From positions 1 through 22,512 of the forward strand of contig JBGAVQ010000067.1 in assembly GCA_044228045.1 (NCBI GenBank): a stretch of DNA of 22,512 bases, given 5' to 3'. How positions within the stretch are numbered: the first letter of the stretch is position 1; each line of letters begins with the position of its first letter. The notes below the pieces were generated by a model. That model searched no databases and was not told the origin of the DNA. It saw nothing but the letters and a program-made list of their open reading frames with translations. The stretch comes from JAXLVB01 sp044228045 (lineage in GTDB: Bacteria; Bacteroidota; Bacteroidia; Cytophagales; Spirosomataceae). Shown here piece after piece: positions 1 through 6,466 of this stretch. The position numbers and the translations under genes are program-made.

Positions 1-165
1 GTGGGTTGAGTTGCCCGTTTTAAACCAAAGGATATGGTAAAAGGCGGCTCGATGGGTAGTGGTAAGTACATCCGTAAAATCGTGATACAACTGTCCGATG
101 TCCACAATTTCAAACTCTTGCGGAAGCCCCGATTTGAATGCGTATTTCTTGATGTTTTTATTCAT
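1..165 (-). CDS. AraC-family transcriptional regulator, N-terminal fragment (cut by window edge)
   Basis: Reading the minus strand from an ATG at 165-163 gives an uninterrupted 55-codon frame that runs off the window start. The peptide begins MNKNIKKYAF and ends FYHILWFKTGNSTH. The stretch 'HRAAFYHILWFKTGNSTH' matches the N-terminal ligand-sensing, cupin-like domain typical of Bacteroidota AraC-type regulators (HR-x-x-FYxIxWF-x-x-G-x-x-TH). The DNA-binding HTH domain would lie outside the window, so the family call rests on this motif alone. AGGAA directly precedes the ATG, and a −7-like box lies at 248-241 on the same strand. The target is unknown; the regulator could control a gene to the left or act elsewhere. 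Confidence 0.68.
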   Translation of the reverse strand, partial: MNKNIKKYAFKSGLPQEFEIVDIGQLYHDFTDVLTTTHRAAFYHILWFKTGNSTH

Positions 166-240
166 TTCCTAAACCGATTTTTTGGTCTAATTATTTGATT
201 ATCATGTATTTGAAGATGTAGATATTCAATGTTTAATTTA

Positions 241-248
241 CAAATATA
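241..248 (-). promoter_or_regulatory. Possible Bacteroidota −7 box for the AraC-family gene
   Basis: The minus strand reads TATATTTG, matching the Bacteroidota −7 consensus TAnnTTTG. Transcription would start near 234, leaving a leader of about 70 nt before the ATG at 165. No −33 TTG lies at the usual spacing; the nearest TTTG (265-262) is too close. The match could be chance in AT-rich DNA. Confidence 0.3.
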
Positions 249-340
249 GGCCATAAAGAATCAAACTATCATAAAAGCCCATGGGAAACTGATAGGTAGA
301 TTGCAATTTTTTGTTAATCTGTTTTTTTGTTCAAAAAATG

Positions 341-391
341 ATTATATCTTGCGGAATGTTGATGAATTGGTGAGATTCCGCAAGATATAAT
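341..391. repeat. Perfect 17-bp inverted repeat upstream of the ATPase gene
   Basis: The left arm ATTATATCTTGCGGAAT (341-357) and right arm ATTCCGCAAGATATAAT (375-391) are exact reverse complements, separated by 17 nt. The right arm ends 16 nt before the ATPase ATG at 408. It could be a dyad operator or a leader-RNA hairpin next to the ribosome binding region. There is no T-run after it and no plus-strand gene upstream, so it does not look like a terminator. The rest of 166-407 is AT-rich and shows no coding sequence. Confidence 0.75.
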
Positions 392-407
392 TGAAAAATA
401 AGTAAAA

Positions 408-1832
408 ATGCTGATTGGACGAGAAAAAGAACAAGCAATATTGGCTCGTGCCATTGCCTCAAAGGAGGCTGAAATGGTGGCTATAATCGGGCGACGAAGG
501 GTGGGAAAAACCTACCTTATCAATGCTGTTTTGGGTGATAAAATTCGTTTTGAAACATCGGGCGTGCAAAATGCTTCGTTGAAAGAGCAGCTTATCAATT
601 TTCATTTTCAACTGAAAAAATCTTTTGGAACGCTTGCGCCTGAACAATTGCCTAAGACGTGGCAACAAGCTTTTTTTGACCTTATTACTTGTTGGGAGCG
701 AAATCCCTCTACGCACCAAAACGTCTTATTTTTTGATGAATTGCCTTGGCTGGCTATGCCCAAATCAGGCTTCCTAAATGCGTTCAGCTTTTTTTGGAAT
801 ACTTGGGCGGTCAAAAACAAGGTGATTGTAGTTATTTGTGGGTCAGCGGCTTCGTGGATGATTCAAAAAGTGGTAAACGATAAGGGCGGCTTGCACAACC
901 GTATCACCAAACGTATTGATTTAAAGCCTTTTACGCTGGGAGAGGTAGAAGCCTTTTTTAAAAGTAAAAATGTTAGCCTCAATCGCTATCAAATACTTCA
1001 AATTTATATGGCGCTAGGCGGTATCCCACACTACCTCAACGAGGTGGAAAATGGGAAAAGCGCTATTCAAAATATCGAAGATATATGTTTTTCTGATAGT
1101 GGCTTGCTCAATAAAGAGTTTAATCGCCTTTATCAGGCACTTTTTGACAACGCCAACAGCCACATTGCTGTCATTCGAGCTTTGGCACAAAAAAATGCGG
1201 GCATGACCCGATTAGAAATTTTAGAAGCTACCAAATTAGCTGATGGTGGTGGAACAACCACCTGTTTGGAAGAGTTGGAGTCATCGGGCTTTATTACGGC
1301 CTTCCACAGTTTTGAAAAGAAAAAAAAGAATCTAGTTTATCGCTTGACCGATGAATATTCGCTTTTTTACTTAAAATTCATTGAACCGCAACACCACCAA
1401 AAAGGCGACACATGGAAGCATTTGAGTCAGACTCAGTCGTTCAAATCGTGGAGTGGTTATGCTTTCGAGAGTATTTGTTTGAAACACATGGCCCAAATCA
1501 AAAAGGCATTGGGCATCTCAGGCATTTATTCGGAGGCATCTACTTTTTATCAAAAAGGACAAGCAGGAGACCCAGGTGTTCAAATTGACTTGCTTTTAGA
1601 TAGAAACGACCACACAATCAATCTTTTTGAAATCAAATTTTATACCGAGCCTTATCTTTTTACACGGATTCAGGCCGATGCTTTGCGAACGAAAGCCGCT
1701 CTTTTTAAGCACTATACCCAAACCCGTAAGCATATTTTTTTAAGTCTTATCTCAACTTATGGTCTTATTGAGAATGAGCATAGCATTGGTTTGATTGACA
1801 ATGCACTGAGTTTCGATGTTTTGTTTGAATAG
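408..1832 (+). CDS. ATP-binding protein, ATPase_2 (STAND-like AAA) with DUF234/PD-(D/E)XK-like C-terminus
   Basis: The N-terminus opens with the GREKE motif of ATPase_2-type P-loop proteins. Walker A is GRRRVGKT (residues 28-35) and Walker B is LFFDE (107-111). A sensor-like strand, VVICGSAASW, follows at 141-150. A winged-helix-like segment lies at about 250-312 and leads into YRLTDEYSLFYLKFIEP (311-327), the usual entry to the DUF234 region. The C-terminus carries a PD-(D/E)XK-like set: E354, D394 in QIDLLLD, and E408-x-K410 in LFEIKFY. In this family the substrate is generally unknown; the fold suggests ATP-driven conformational change coupled to a nuclease-like domain. At 474 aa the length is normal. 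It stands alone, with a converging Nudix regulator 17 bp downstream and a perfect inverted repeat just upstream that may control it. There is no toxin or antitoxin partner in view. Family confident, function unknown. Confidence 0.85.
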   Translation: MLIGREKEQAILARAIASKEAEMVAIIGRRRVGKTYLINAVLGDKIRFETSGVQNASLKEQLINFHFQLKKSFGTLAPEQLPKTWQQAFFDLITCWERNPSTHQNVLFFDELPWLAMPKSGFLNAFSFFWNTWAVKNKVIVVICGSAASWMIQKVVNDKGGLHNRITKRIDLKPFTLGEVEAFFKSKNVSLNRYQILQIYMALGGIPHYLNEVENGKSAIQNIEDICFSDSGLLNKEFNRLYQALFDNANSHIAVIRALAQKNAGMTRLEILEATKLADGGGTTTCLEELESSGFITAFHSFEKKKKNLVYRLTDEYSLFYLKFIEPQHHQKGDTWKHLSQTQSFKSWSGYAFESICLKHMAQIKKALGISGIYSEASTFYQKGQAGDPGVQIDLLLDRNDHTINLFEIKFYTEPYLFTRIQADALRTKAALFKHYTQTRKHIFLSLISTYGLIENEHSIGLIDNALSFDVLFE

Positions 1833-1849
1833 CTCACAGTAGTCTAAGT

Positions 1850-2584
1850 TTATAGCTCCTTCCTAAACCGATACAAATAGGGAGCTTTGTTCTGCGCTCC
1901 TGTAAATTTCTTTTCCAATCGCTCCAATACATTCAAATCCAAGATTTTTTTCTGGAAGTTATTGCGGGCGTAGGTTTCTTCAAAAATCGTTTCGTAAAGG
2001 TCTTGTACTTCTTTCATGATGAAGGTATCTGGCAAGAGGTTTAAGATGATGATGTTTTTGTCCAGATTGAGTTTTAGTGATTCAAGGGCTTCGTCAATCA
2101 TTTCTTTATGGTCCATCATCATGGTGGGTATCTCACGAATATTGTACCACTCCAAGGATTCATCTAAGTCGGTTTTGGTAGGCGTAACCTTATTTATGTC
2201 CACCAAAGCATAATAGCCCAAAGAGATAAATCGGCTCGTCAGCCATTCAAAATCTTCCTCCGATAGCTTTATTTCTCCTAAGAATTGTTCCCGATTTTGC
2301 TCAATAATACTTTCAAGCAGAGCCTTATTAGTCCTTTGGGCTTGCCCAAAGTTCTTGAAATGTTCCAAGAAAATGTTTGAAATGCCTGTTCGTTCTTCCA
2401 GAATTCGATGAGCTGCTTCATCAATGCCTTCATTCTGAAAAATAAACCCACTCGGCAATGAATAAATATCTCCTTTGAAATTTAGCTTGGAAATCAGCAC
2501 TTTGAGTTCTCGGTCTTGGTAGCCAAAAATGACACAATCAATAGCAAGTTGGGCAATATAGCCTTGATTAGAGAATAAATTCAT
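1850..2584 (-). CDS. Nudix-domain transcriptional regulator (NrtR/AraR-like, degenerate Nudix box plus winged helix)
   Basis: This is a Nudix-fold sensor fused to a C-terminal winged helix, the layout of NrtR and the Bacteroidota AraR group. From an upstream start at 2641, the Nudix box spans G65, E71, R79 and G86-I87. It reads R-I-L-E-E-R-T-G-I where hydrolases have R-E-U-x-E-E-x-G-U, so two metal-binding Glu are replaced (I80, R84). Hydrolase loss is expected; the domain probably binds a nucleotide-sugar, ADP-ribose or sugar ligand. The wHTH is the last 60 or so residues (LPDTFIMKEVQDLYETIF onward). I chose the ATG at 2584 (244 aa). It gives the usual 14 or so residues before the IDCVIFG strand, and a TACCTTTG box at 2617-2610 would place the transcript start downstream of the ATG at 2641. 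The upstream start (263 aa) remains possible. The gene is divergent from a small exported protein, with a perfect dyad between them that is the likely binding site. Confidence 0.83.
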   Translation of the reverse strand: MNLFSNQGYIAQLAIDCVIFGYQDRELKVLISKLNFKGDIYSLPSGFIFQNEGIDEAAHRILEERTGISNIFLEHFKNFGQAQRTNKALLESIIEQNREQFLGEIKLSEEDFEWLTSRFISLGYYALVDINKVTPTKTDLDESLEWYNIREIPTMMMDHKEMIDEALESLKLNLDKNIIILNLLPDTFIMKEVQDLYETIFEETYARNNFQKKILDLNVLERLEKKFTGAQNKAPYLYRFRKEL

Positions 2585-2609
2585 CAGAGATTCTAAAAAA
2601 TGGTTTCGA

Positions 2610-2617
2610 CAAAGGTA
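2610..2617 (-). promoter_or_regulatory. Candidate −7 box for the Nudix regulator
   Basis: The minus strand reads TACCTTTG, identical to the box serving the divergent gene at 2721-2728. A start site near 2603 would sit 19 nt before the ATG at 2584 and inside the longer 2641 reading frame, so it argues for the shorter protein. The −33 element is not clear. Confidence 0.4.
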
Positions 2618-2681
2618 CTCTTCATCCTCAAAAAATACCATTTGTCAGCTATAAATATTCAAATGTAAAATAATACAAAAA

Positions 2682-2709
2682 TTTATTGTCTATTTTTTTA
2701 GACAATAAA
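2682..2709. promoter_or_regulatory. Perfect dyad operator, probable Nudix-regulator binding site
   Basis: The arms TTTATTGTCTA (2682-2692) and TAGACAATAAA (2699-2709) are exact reverse complements around six T residues. It lies in the divergent region, just upstream of the −7 box at 2721-2728, so it covers the −33 area of the exported-protein promoter. Centre-to-centre spacing and symmetry fit a dimeric winged-helix regulator. Assignment to the adjacent Nudix regulator is inferred from position. Confidence 0.62.
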
Positions 2710-2720
2710 GAAATTACGCT

Positions 2721-2728
2721 TACCTTTG
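2721..2728 (+). promoter_or_regulatory. −7 box of the small exported-protein gene
   Basis: TACCTTTG matches the TAnnTTTG consensus exactly. It predicts a start site near 2734 and a leader of about 57 nt to the ATG at 2791. The dyad at 2682-2709 overlaps where the −33 element would be, so binding there should block or remodel polymerase access. Confidence 0.5.
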
Positions 2729-2790
2729 TATTGGAATTTTAAAACCAAACGTGGCGAAGTATCGCCCACCAACTTAACGTAATCCAAACA

Positions 2791-3168
2791 ATGAAAAAAG
2801 CAAGCATCTTTCTTATCGCTCTGTTCTTCGGAATCGCTTTCAAAGGATTCTCACAAACAGCCACTACCACTGATTTCTTCACAGGAAAATGGGAAATTAC
2901 CATTTTTGGTACACCCAATGGCGACAGCAAAATGATGGCAGAACTTGTCCGCAAAGACGGCAAGCTGACAGGAGAATTGAAAAATTTAACGGATACTTCC
3001 GCACCTGCCATTCCGATTACATCTATTGAAGAAAAAGACGGAGAAATCGAAATTGCATTTTCAGCCTCTGGTTATGATGTGACGCTGCCTTTGACAAAAG
3101 TAGATGACGACAACCTGAAAGGGCAGCTAATGAATATGTTTGATGCCAAAGCAAAAAGGATTAAATGA
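2791..3168 (+). CDS. Small exported beta-rich protein of unknown function
   Basis: This 125-residue protein begins with a signal peptide (MKKASIFLIALFFGIAFKGFSQ, residues 1-22) with probable cleavage after the SQ. No lipobox cysteine is present, so it is expected to be periplasmic or secreted. The mature part opens FFTGKWEITIFGTPNGDSKM and continues as alternating short hydrophobic and charged strands with glycine turns (KDGKLTGEL, DGEIEIAFSASG, DDNLKGQLM). This looks like a small lipocalin-like or open beta-sheet fold seen in many Bacteroidota exported proteins. No catalytic motif is recognisable. Its promoter carries a perfect dyad next to the divergent Nudix regulator, so it is the best candidate for that regulator's target. 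The function is unknown; a ligand-binding or stress-related envelope role is only a guess. Confidence 0.75.
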   Translation: MKKASIFLIALFFGIAFKGFSQTATTTDFFTGKWEITIFGTPNGDSKMMAELVRKDGKLTGELKNLTDTSAPAIPITSIEEKDGEIEIAFSASGYDVTLPLTKVDDDNLKGQLMNMFDAKAKRIK

Positions 3169-3176
3169 TGGAACTC

Positions 3177-3297
3177 TGACAATTTTTGTGGTACATAAGG
3201 TCTGACGGAACGTCTGACCCGAAAATTACCGTCAGACGGGGTCGCCCAGACCTATGGTACAGACGGTAATTTTCAGGCTTTACCACAAAAATTGTCA
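3177..3297. repeat. Multi-dyad extragenic element (nested inverted repeats)
   Basis: The outer arms TGACAATTTTTGTGGTA (3177-3193) and TACCACAAAAATTGTCA (3281-3297) are exact 17-bp complements. Inside, GAAAATTACCGTC (3221-3233) pairs exactly with 3262-3274. CGTCTGAC (3211-3218) pairs with GTCAGACG (3231-3238), and AGGTCTG (3198-3204) pairs with CAGACCT (3247-3253). The last two pairings compete with or cross the 13-bp stem, so alternative folds exist. The element sits 8 bp after the stop of the exported-protein gene, in a convergent gap. It resembles a palindromic repeat or non-coding MITE-like element; it could also end transcription from both sides. The remaining gap, 3298-3439, shows nothing I can name. 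Confidence 0.72.
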
Positions 3298-3439
3298 AAG
3301 AACGATATTTATTAGATTCAAGAAATAAATGCAACTGATGATGTGACCATATTAATCCTAATTTTCAGAACTTTGAGATACAAATACAAAAGCTCCTGAC
3401 ACAAACATAATTCCCAAAAATAACCCTCATATTTTAGAT

Positions 3440-4510
3440 TCAAACGGTCATCTCCCCACAAACTGGCGTAGCTAAAAACGCCCTAACTTCGGCTAAGTCA
3501 TCGCTTTGTCCAAAGGCAAACATCATTTTGGTGATGGCAGCTTCGGTGGTGAGGTCTGAGCCACTGATTACCCCAACTTTATTAAGCCAACTACTGGTTT
3601 GGTAATAACCTTGGGTTACACGACCACCATCGCATTGTGACACGTTGTAAATCAGCACATTACGATCTATTGCCTCTTTGAGTGTGTTCAAAAACCAGCT
3701 ATATGTCGGGGCATTTCCAGCCCCAAAGGTTTCTAAGACTACTCCTTTTAAATCTTCAATTTGCAATAAACCTTGCATTACTTTTTCGCTAATGCCCGGA
3801 AACAATTTTAAGATGACCACGTCATCATTAAAATTTTCATGTAAAGAAAGCGTGGCGGTTTCAACATAAGGTTTTATAAAAGGTGTATTGTACTCAATAG
3901 TAACACCAGCTTCGGCCAAAACTGGGTAATTTTCGGAGCGAAAAGCAGCAAATTGAGACGTTTCTTTCTTACTGGAACGGTTTCCTCTTAATAATGTTGA
4001 GCCAAAAAACAAACACACCTCTGACACAACAGGCTGATTCTCAACCTGGTAGGCGGCGATTTCGAGTGCGGTATTGAGGTTTTCTTTGGCATCGGTTCGG
4101 GCTGCACCAATTGGTAGTTGCGCTCCTGTGAAAATGACGGGTTTGTTCAGTCCTTCGAGCATAAAACTAAGTGCCGAGGCAGAGTATGCCATCGTGTCCG
4201 TACCATGTATTACCACAAAACTATCGAAGTTTTCATATTGAGCATAGATGATTCTACCAATCTCAACCCATAGTTTGGGCTGCATATTAGACGAATCTAC
4301 AATATCACGAAGTGTAGTGACAACTATTTCAAAATCAAGACGTTGGATTTCGGGAAGTCGTTCTAACACCAACTCAAAATCAAAGGGAACGAGGCTTTTT
4401 TTGTGCGCATCATAGACCATCCCGAGTGTGCCACCTGTATAGATGAGCAGCACCTTTACATCGGTTCTGGCTTTGGTATTTGTTTTTATTTTGAAAAATT
4501 GCGTTGGCAT
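3440..4510 (-). CDS. ansA: Type I (cytoplasmic) L-asparaginase
   Basis: Hydrolyses L-asparagine to aspartate and ammonia. The first signature is IYTGGTLGM (residues 23-31), with T28 as the expected nucleophile by comparison with E. coli AnsA. The second is HGTDTMAYSASALSF (102-116), with T104-D105, and K142 in DAKEN completes the catalytic group. The serine in DSSNM (72-76) fits the substrate pocket. At 356 aa it has the normal length, and it has no signal peptide, which separates it from the periplasmic type II enzyme. It lies 20 bp downstream of the TatD-family gene on the same strand, so the two are probably co-transcribed. The N-terminal 18 residues before the first strand are slightly long and charged, but there is no better internal start. 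Confidence 0.95.
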   Translation of the reverse strand: MPTQFFKIKTNTKARTDVKVLLIYTGGTLGMVYDAHKKSLVPFDFELVLERLPEIQRLDFEIVVTTLRDIVDSSNMQPKLWVEIGRIIYAQYENFDSFVVIHGTDTMAYSASALSFMLEGLNKPVIFTGAQLPIGAARTDAKENLNTALEIAAYQVENQPVVSEVCLFFGSTLLRGNRSSKKETSQFAAFRSENYPVLAEAGVTIEYNTPFIKPYVETATLSLHENFNDDVVILKLFPGISEKVMQGLLQIEDLKGVVLETFGAGNAPTYSWFLNTLKEAIDRNVLIYNVSQCDGGRVTQGYYQTSSWLNKVGVISGSDLTTEAAITKMMFAFGQSDDLAEVRAFLATPVCGEMTV

Positions 4511-4530
4511 AACGGCATCATGAAAAATAA

Positions 4531-5322
4531 CTAAATAATTGATATTTCGCTCAACTTCGCCAATTGATTAGCATTTTGAGTAGTCTTTGTTATTACTTCT
4601 TCAAGCGAAACTTGCTTTAAATCAGCCATTTTCTGCGCCACAAGTGATAAATAGACTGGTTCATTGCGTTTGCCCCGATACGGAACTGGGGCCAAATAAG
4701 GGCTGTCGGTTTCTAAAACCATGTGAGCTAAGTCAACCTCGGGAATCACCTTGTCCAAACCTCCATTTTTAAAGGTAAGCACCCCTCCTATTCCCAACAA
4801 AAATCCAAGTTCAATGGCTTTATTAGCTTCGTCCATCCCTCCCGAAAAACAATGAAAAATACCTCGTAAGTTTGGGTCTGCATTTTTTTCAAGCAAAGCA
4901 ACCACCTCCCAAAAAGCATTTCGGCTATGAATGTCTATCCAAAGATTATGTTTTTTTGCCAATTGACATTGAACCAAAAAAGCCTCCTCTTGTTGCAAAA
5001 CAAAAGTTTTATCCCAATACAAATCCATGCCGATTTCGCCGATTGCTAAAAAAGGATACTTTGCCAACCACTCCTCAACGATATAAAGTTCTTGCTGAAA
5101 ATCTTCTTTCACGTAACATGGATGCAGACCCATCATGGGCAAGCATTGTTGAGGATAACTGGTAGCCAGCCCCATCATTCCTTCTATGGTTTCGGAATTG
5201 CAATTAGGCATCCATATTTGTGATATACCTGATTCAAAGGCTTTTAACAACATGGAGTCCCTATCTTCAGCAAAAACTGGGTCGTAAATATGTGCGTGGG
5301 TTTCTATGTAGTTGTAAGTCAT
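4531..5322 (-). CDS. TatD-family metal-dependent hydrolase (putative DNase)
   Basis: This is a TIM-barrel amidohydrolase-superfamily enzyme of the TatD group, members of which act as Mg-dependent 3'-5' exonucleases on DNA or RNA. The metal and catalytic ligands are all present: H9 and H11 in ETHAH, E96 in IGEIGMD, H132, H157 in FHCFSG, and D206 in LETDSPYL, followed by the family motif PYRGKRNEP (214-222). At 263 aa it has the normal length and is cytoplasmic. It is the first gene of a likely two-gene unit with ansA. A heptanucleotide repeat (ACTTAnN) runs through its start codon and codons 2-4. This is unusual and makes the exact translation start worth checking, although E7-THAH only nine residues in fits the family. 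The precise paralogue (TatD, YcfH or YjjV type) cannot be decided by eye. Confidence 0.93.
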   Translation of the reverse strand: MTYNYIETHAHIYDPVFAEDRDSMLLKAFESGISQIWMPNCNSETIEGMMGLATSYPQQCLPMMGLHPCYVKEDFQQELYIVEEWLAKYPFLAIGEIGMDLYWDKTFVLQQEEAFLVQCQLAKKHNLWIDIHSRNAFWEVVALLEKNADPNLRGIFHCFSGGMDEANKAIELGFLLGIGGVLTFKNGGLDKVIPEVDLAHMVLETDSPYLAPVPYRGKRNEPVYLSLVAQKMADLKQVSLEEVITKTTQNANQLAKLSEISII

Positions 5323-5342
5323 AAGTTTCTAAGTTGTAAGTC
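5310..5342 (-). repeat. Degenerate heptanucleotide tandem repeat across the TatD start codon
   Basis: On the minus strand the sequence runs ACTTACA, ACTTAGA, (A), ACTTATG, ACTTACA, ACT: four copies of a 7-mer ACTTAnN with one extra base. On the plus strand the 11-mer AGTTGTAAGTC occurs twice, at 5310-5320 and 5332-5342. The start codon (5322-5320) lies in the ACTTATG unit, so codons 2-4 are made of repeat. Confidence 0.6.
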
Positions 5343-5401
5343 GAGAAAAGTCAAGCAAGTCAAGAATATTTTTTGATTGTTTGTAAAAGTTCCAACATTT
5401 A

Positions 5402-5428
5402 CCCACCCCTGCCCCTCCAAAGAGGGGA
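5402..5428. repeat. Short palindromic C/G-rich extragenic repeat
   Basis: A run of CCCACCCCTG precedes a small hairpin, CCCCTC (5412-5417) and GAGGGG (5422-5427) with the loop CAAA. Strings of this CCCACCCCTGCCCCTCC type are, from memory, frequent between genes in Bacteroidota genomes. It sits in the 137-bp gap between the upstream GT2 gene and tatD, where it may mark the end of the glycan operon. Confidence 0.45.
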
Positions 5429-5459
5429 TTTCACAGGCAGGTTGAAAATACCGAAAGCA

Positions 5460-6446
5460 CTAATATTGCCGCCCTTTCCACACTGTTTTTGTTGGCAAAA
5501 AGTAATTGACAAACATGACAAAGTAAATGATTCCGAAATATATTGGAAAAATCAGTAAACTACTGTTAATGGGCTGTTTGGCTTTTTTTAGTGCCATGTA
5601 AGCCGTAAAAAAACAGAGTAAATAATAACTAATGCCGTCTATCCAGGCTACATACGGAAATACGAATGCCAACATAATCAACACAGGCAAAAACAAGGCA
5701 TTTGACCAAGTATTGATTTGTATAGAGAACGGCAACCGCATGGCTCCGTACATCCAGCGCTTGCGTTGTTGCATGAGTTCTGACCAAGTGTTCATTGGTT
5801 TAGAAATGGTGAGTACCTCGGCACAATAGGCTTGCTTAAACTCATAATCTGCTGCTAAAATTGCTCTAAACAAATCGTAGTCTTCGGTAACAGAAAAGCC
5901 AATTTTTTCATAACCACCTGTTTGCCAATAGGCTTCACGGGTAATGGCCATGTTGTTGCCCATGCCTGTAAGTGGCACATTGAGCTTGGCAAACCAAAAC
6001 ATCACATAAAGCGAACTGAGCCATTCAATACCCTGAAGCTCATGGAAAATGTTTTTGCTCTCCATGGTAGTTATGCCAGTGACCACCCCTACTTTTTCCG
6101 AAAACTCAGCGAGTATTGCCTCAATCCAAGTAGGTGGCACAGCGATATCGGCATCAGTAAAAAAATAATATTCTCCTCTTGCCTCACGTGCCAACTGAGC
6201 TAACACATTGGCTTTTCCAGTTAGGTTTTCAACTTTTTCTTGAATGGTAATTAACTGAAAATGAGGCTTATCTTCAATATATTTTAGGGTAATTTGTTTG
6301 GTATTATCCGTTGAGTCATCGTTGCCAATCAAGATTTGAAGCCTTTCTTTCGGATAGTTAAGGTGATGAATAGACTCCAAACATCTAAGGATGTTCTGTT
6401 CTTCGTTTCGTGCAGCAATGAGAATTGAAATGCTTGGAAAATTCAT
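5460..6446 (-). CDS. Family 2 glycosyltransferase, membrane-anchored, processive-type motifs
   Basis: A GT-A fold transferase that moves a sugar from a nucleotide donor to an acceptor at the inner face of the cytoplasmic membrane. The motifs in order are: N-terminal SILIAARNEE (7-16); D98-A-D100 for metal and donor; T187-E-D as the catalytic base region; and QQRKRW (226-231), the Q-x-x-R-W signature of cellulose, hyaluronan and poly-GlcNAc synthases. Three hydrophobic segments follow (about 250-270, 272-288 and 296-315), which suits a synthase that passes the product across the membrane. No N-terminal membrane span is present. It is the last gene of the four-gene operon, 20 bp after the deacetylase gene. 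The QxxRW motif plus a neighbouring NodB deacetylase recalls PgaC/PgaB-like chemistry, but the sugar is unknown. Confidence 0.9.
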   Translation of the reverse strand: MNFPSISILIAARNEEQNILRCLESIHHLNYPKERLQILIGNDDSTDNTKQITLKYIEDKPHFQLITIQEKVENLTGKANVLAQLAREARGEYYFFTDADIAVPPTWIEAILAEFSEKVGVVTGITTMESKNIFHELQGIEWLSSLYVMFWFAKLNVPLTGMGNNMAITREAYWQTGGYEKIGFSVTEDYDLFRAILAADYEFKQAYCAEVLTISKPMNTWSELMQQRKRWMYGAMRLPFSIQINTWSNALFLPVLIMLAFVFPYVAWIDGISYYLLCFFTAYMALKKAKQPINSSLLIFPIYFGIIYFVMFVNYFLPTKTVWKGRQY

Positions 6447-6466
6447 ATAGGCGTTGTAGTCAGACC

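Noticed and set aside
117..125. CTTGCGGAA string in the AraC-family gene, shared with the core of the 341-391 repeat
   Set aside because: It covers nine bases only, lies inside coding sequence and has no inverted partner; probably coincidence.
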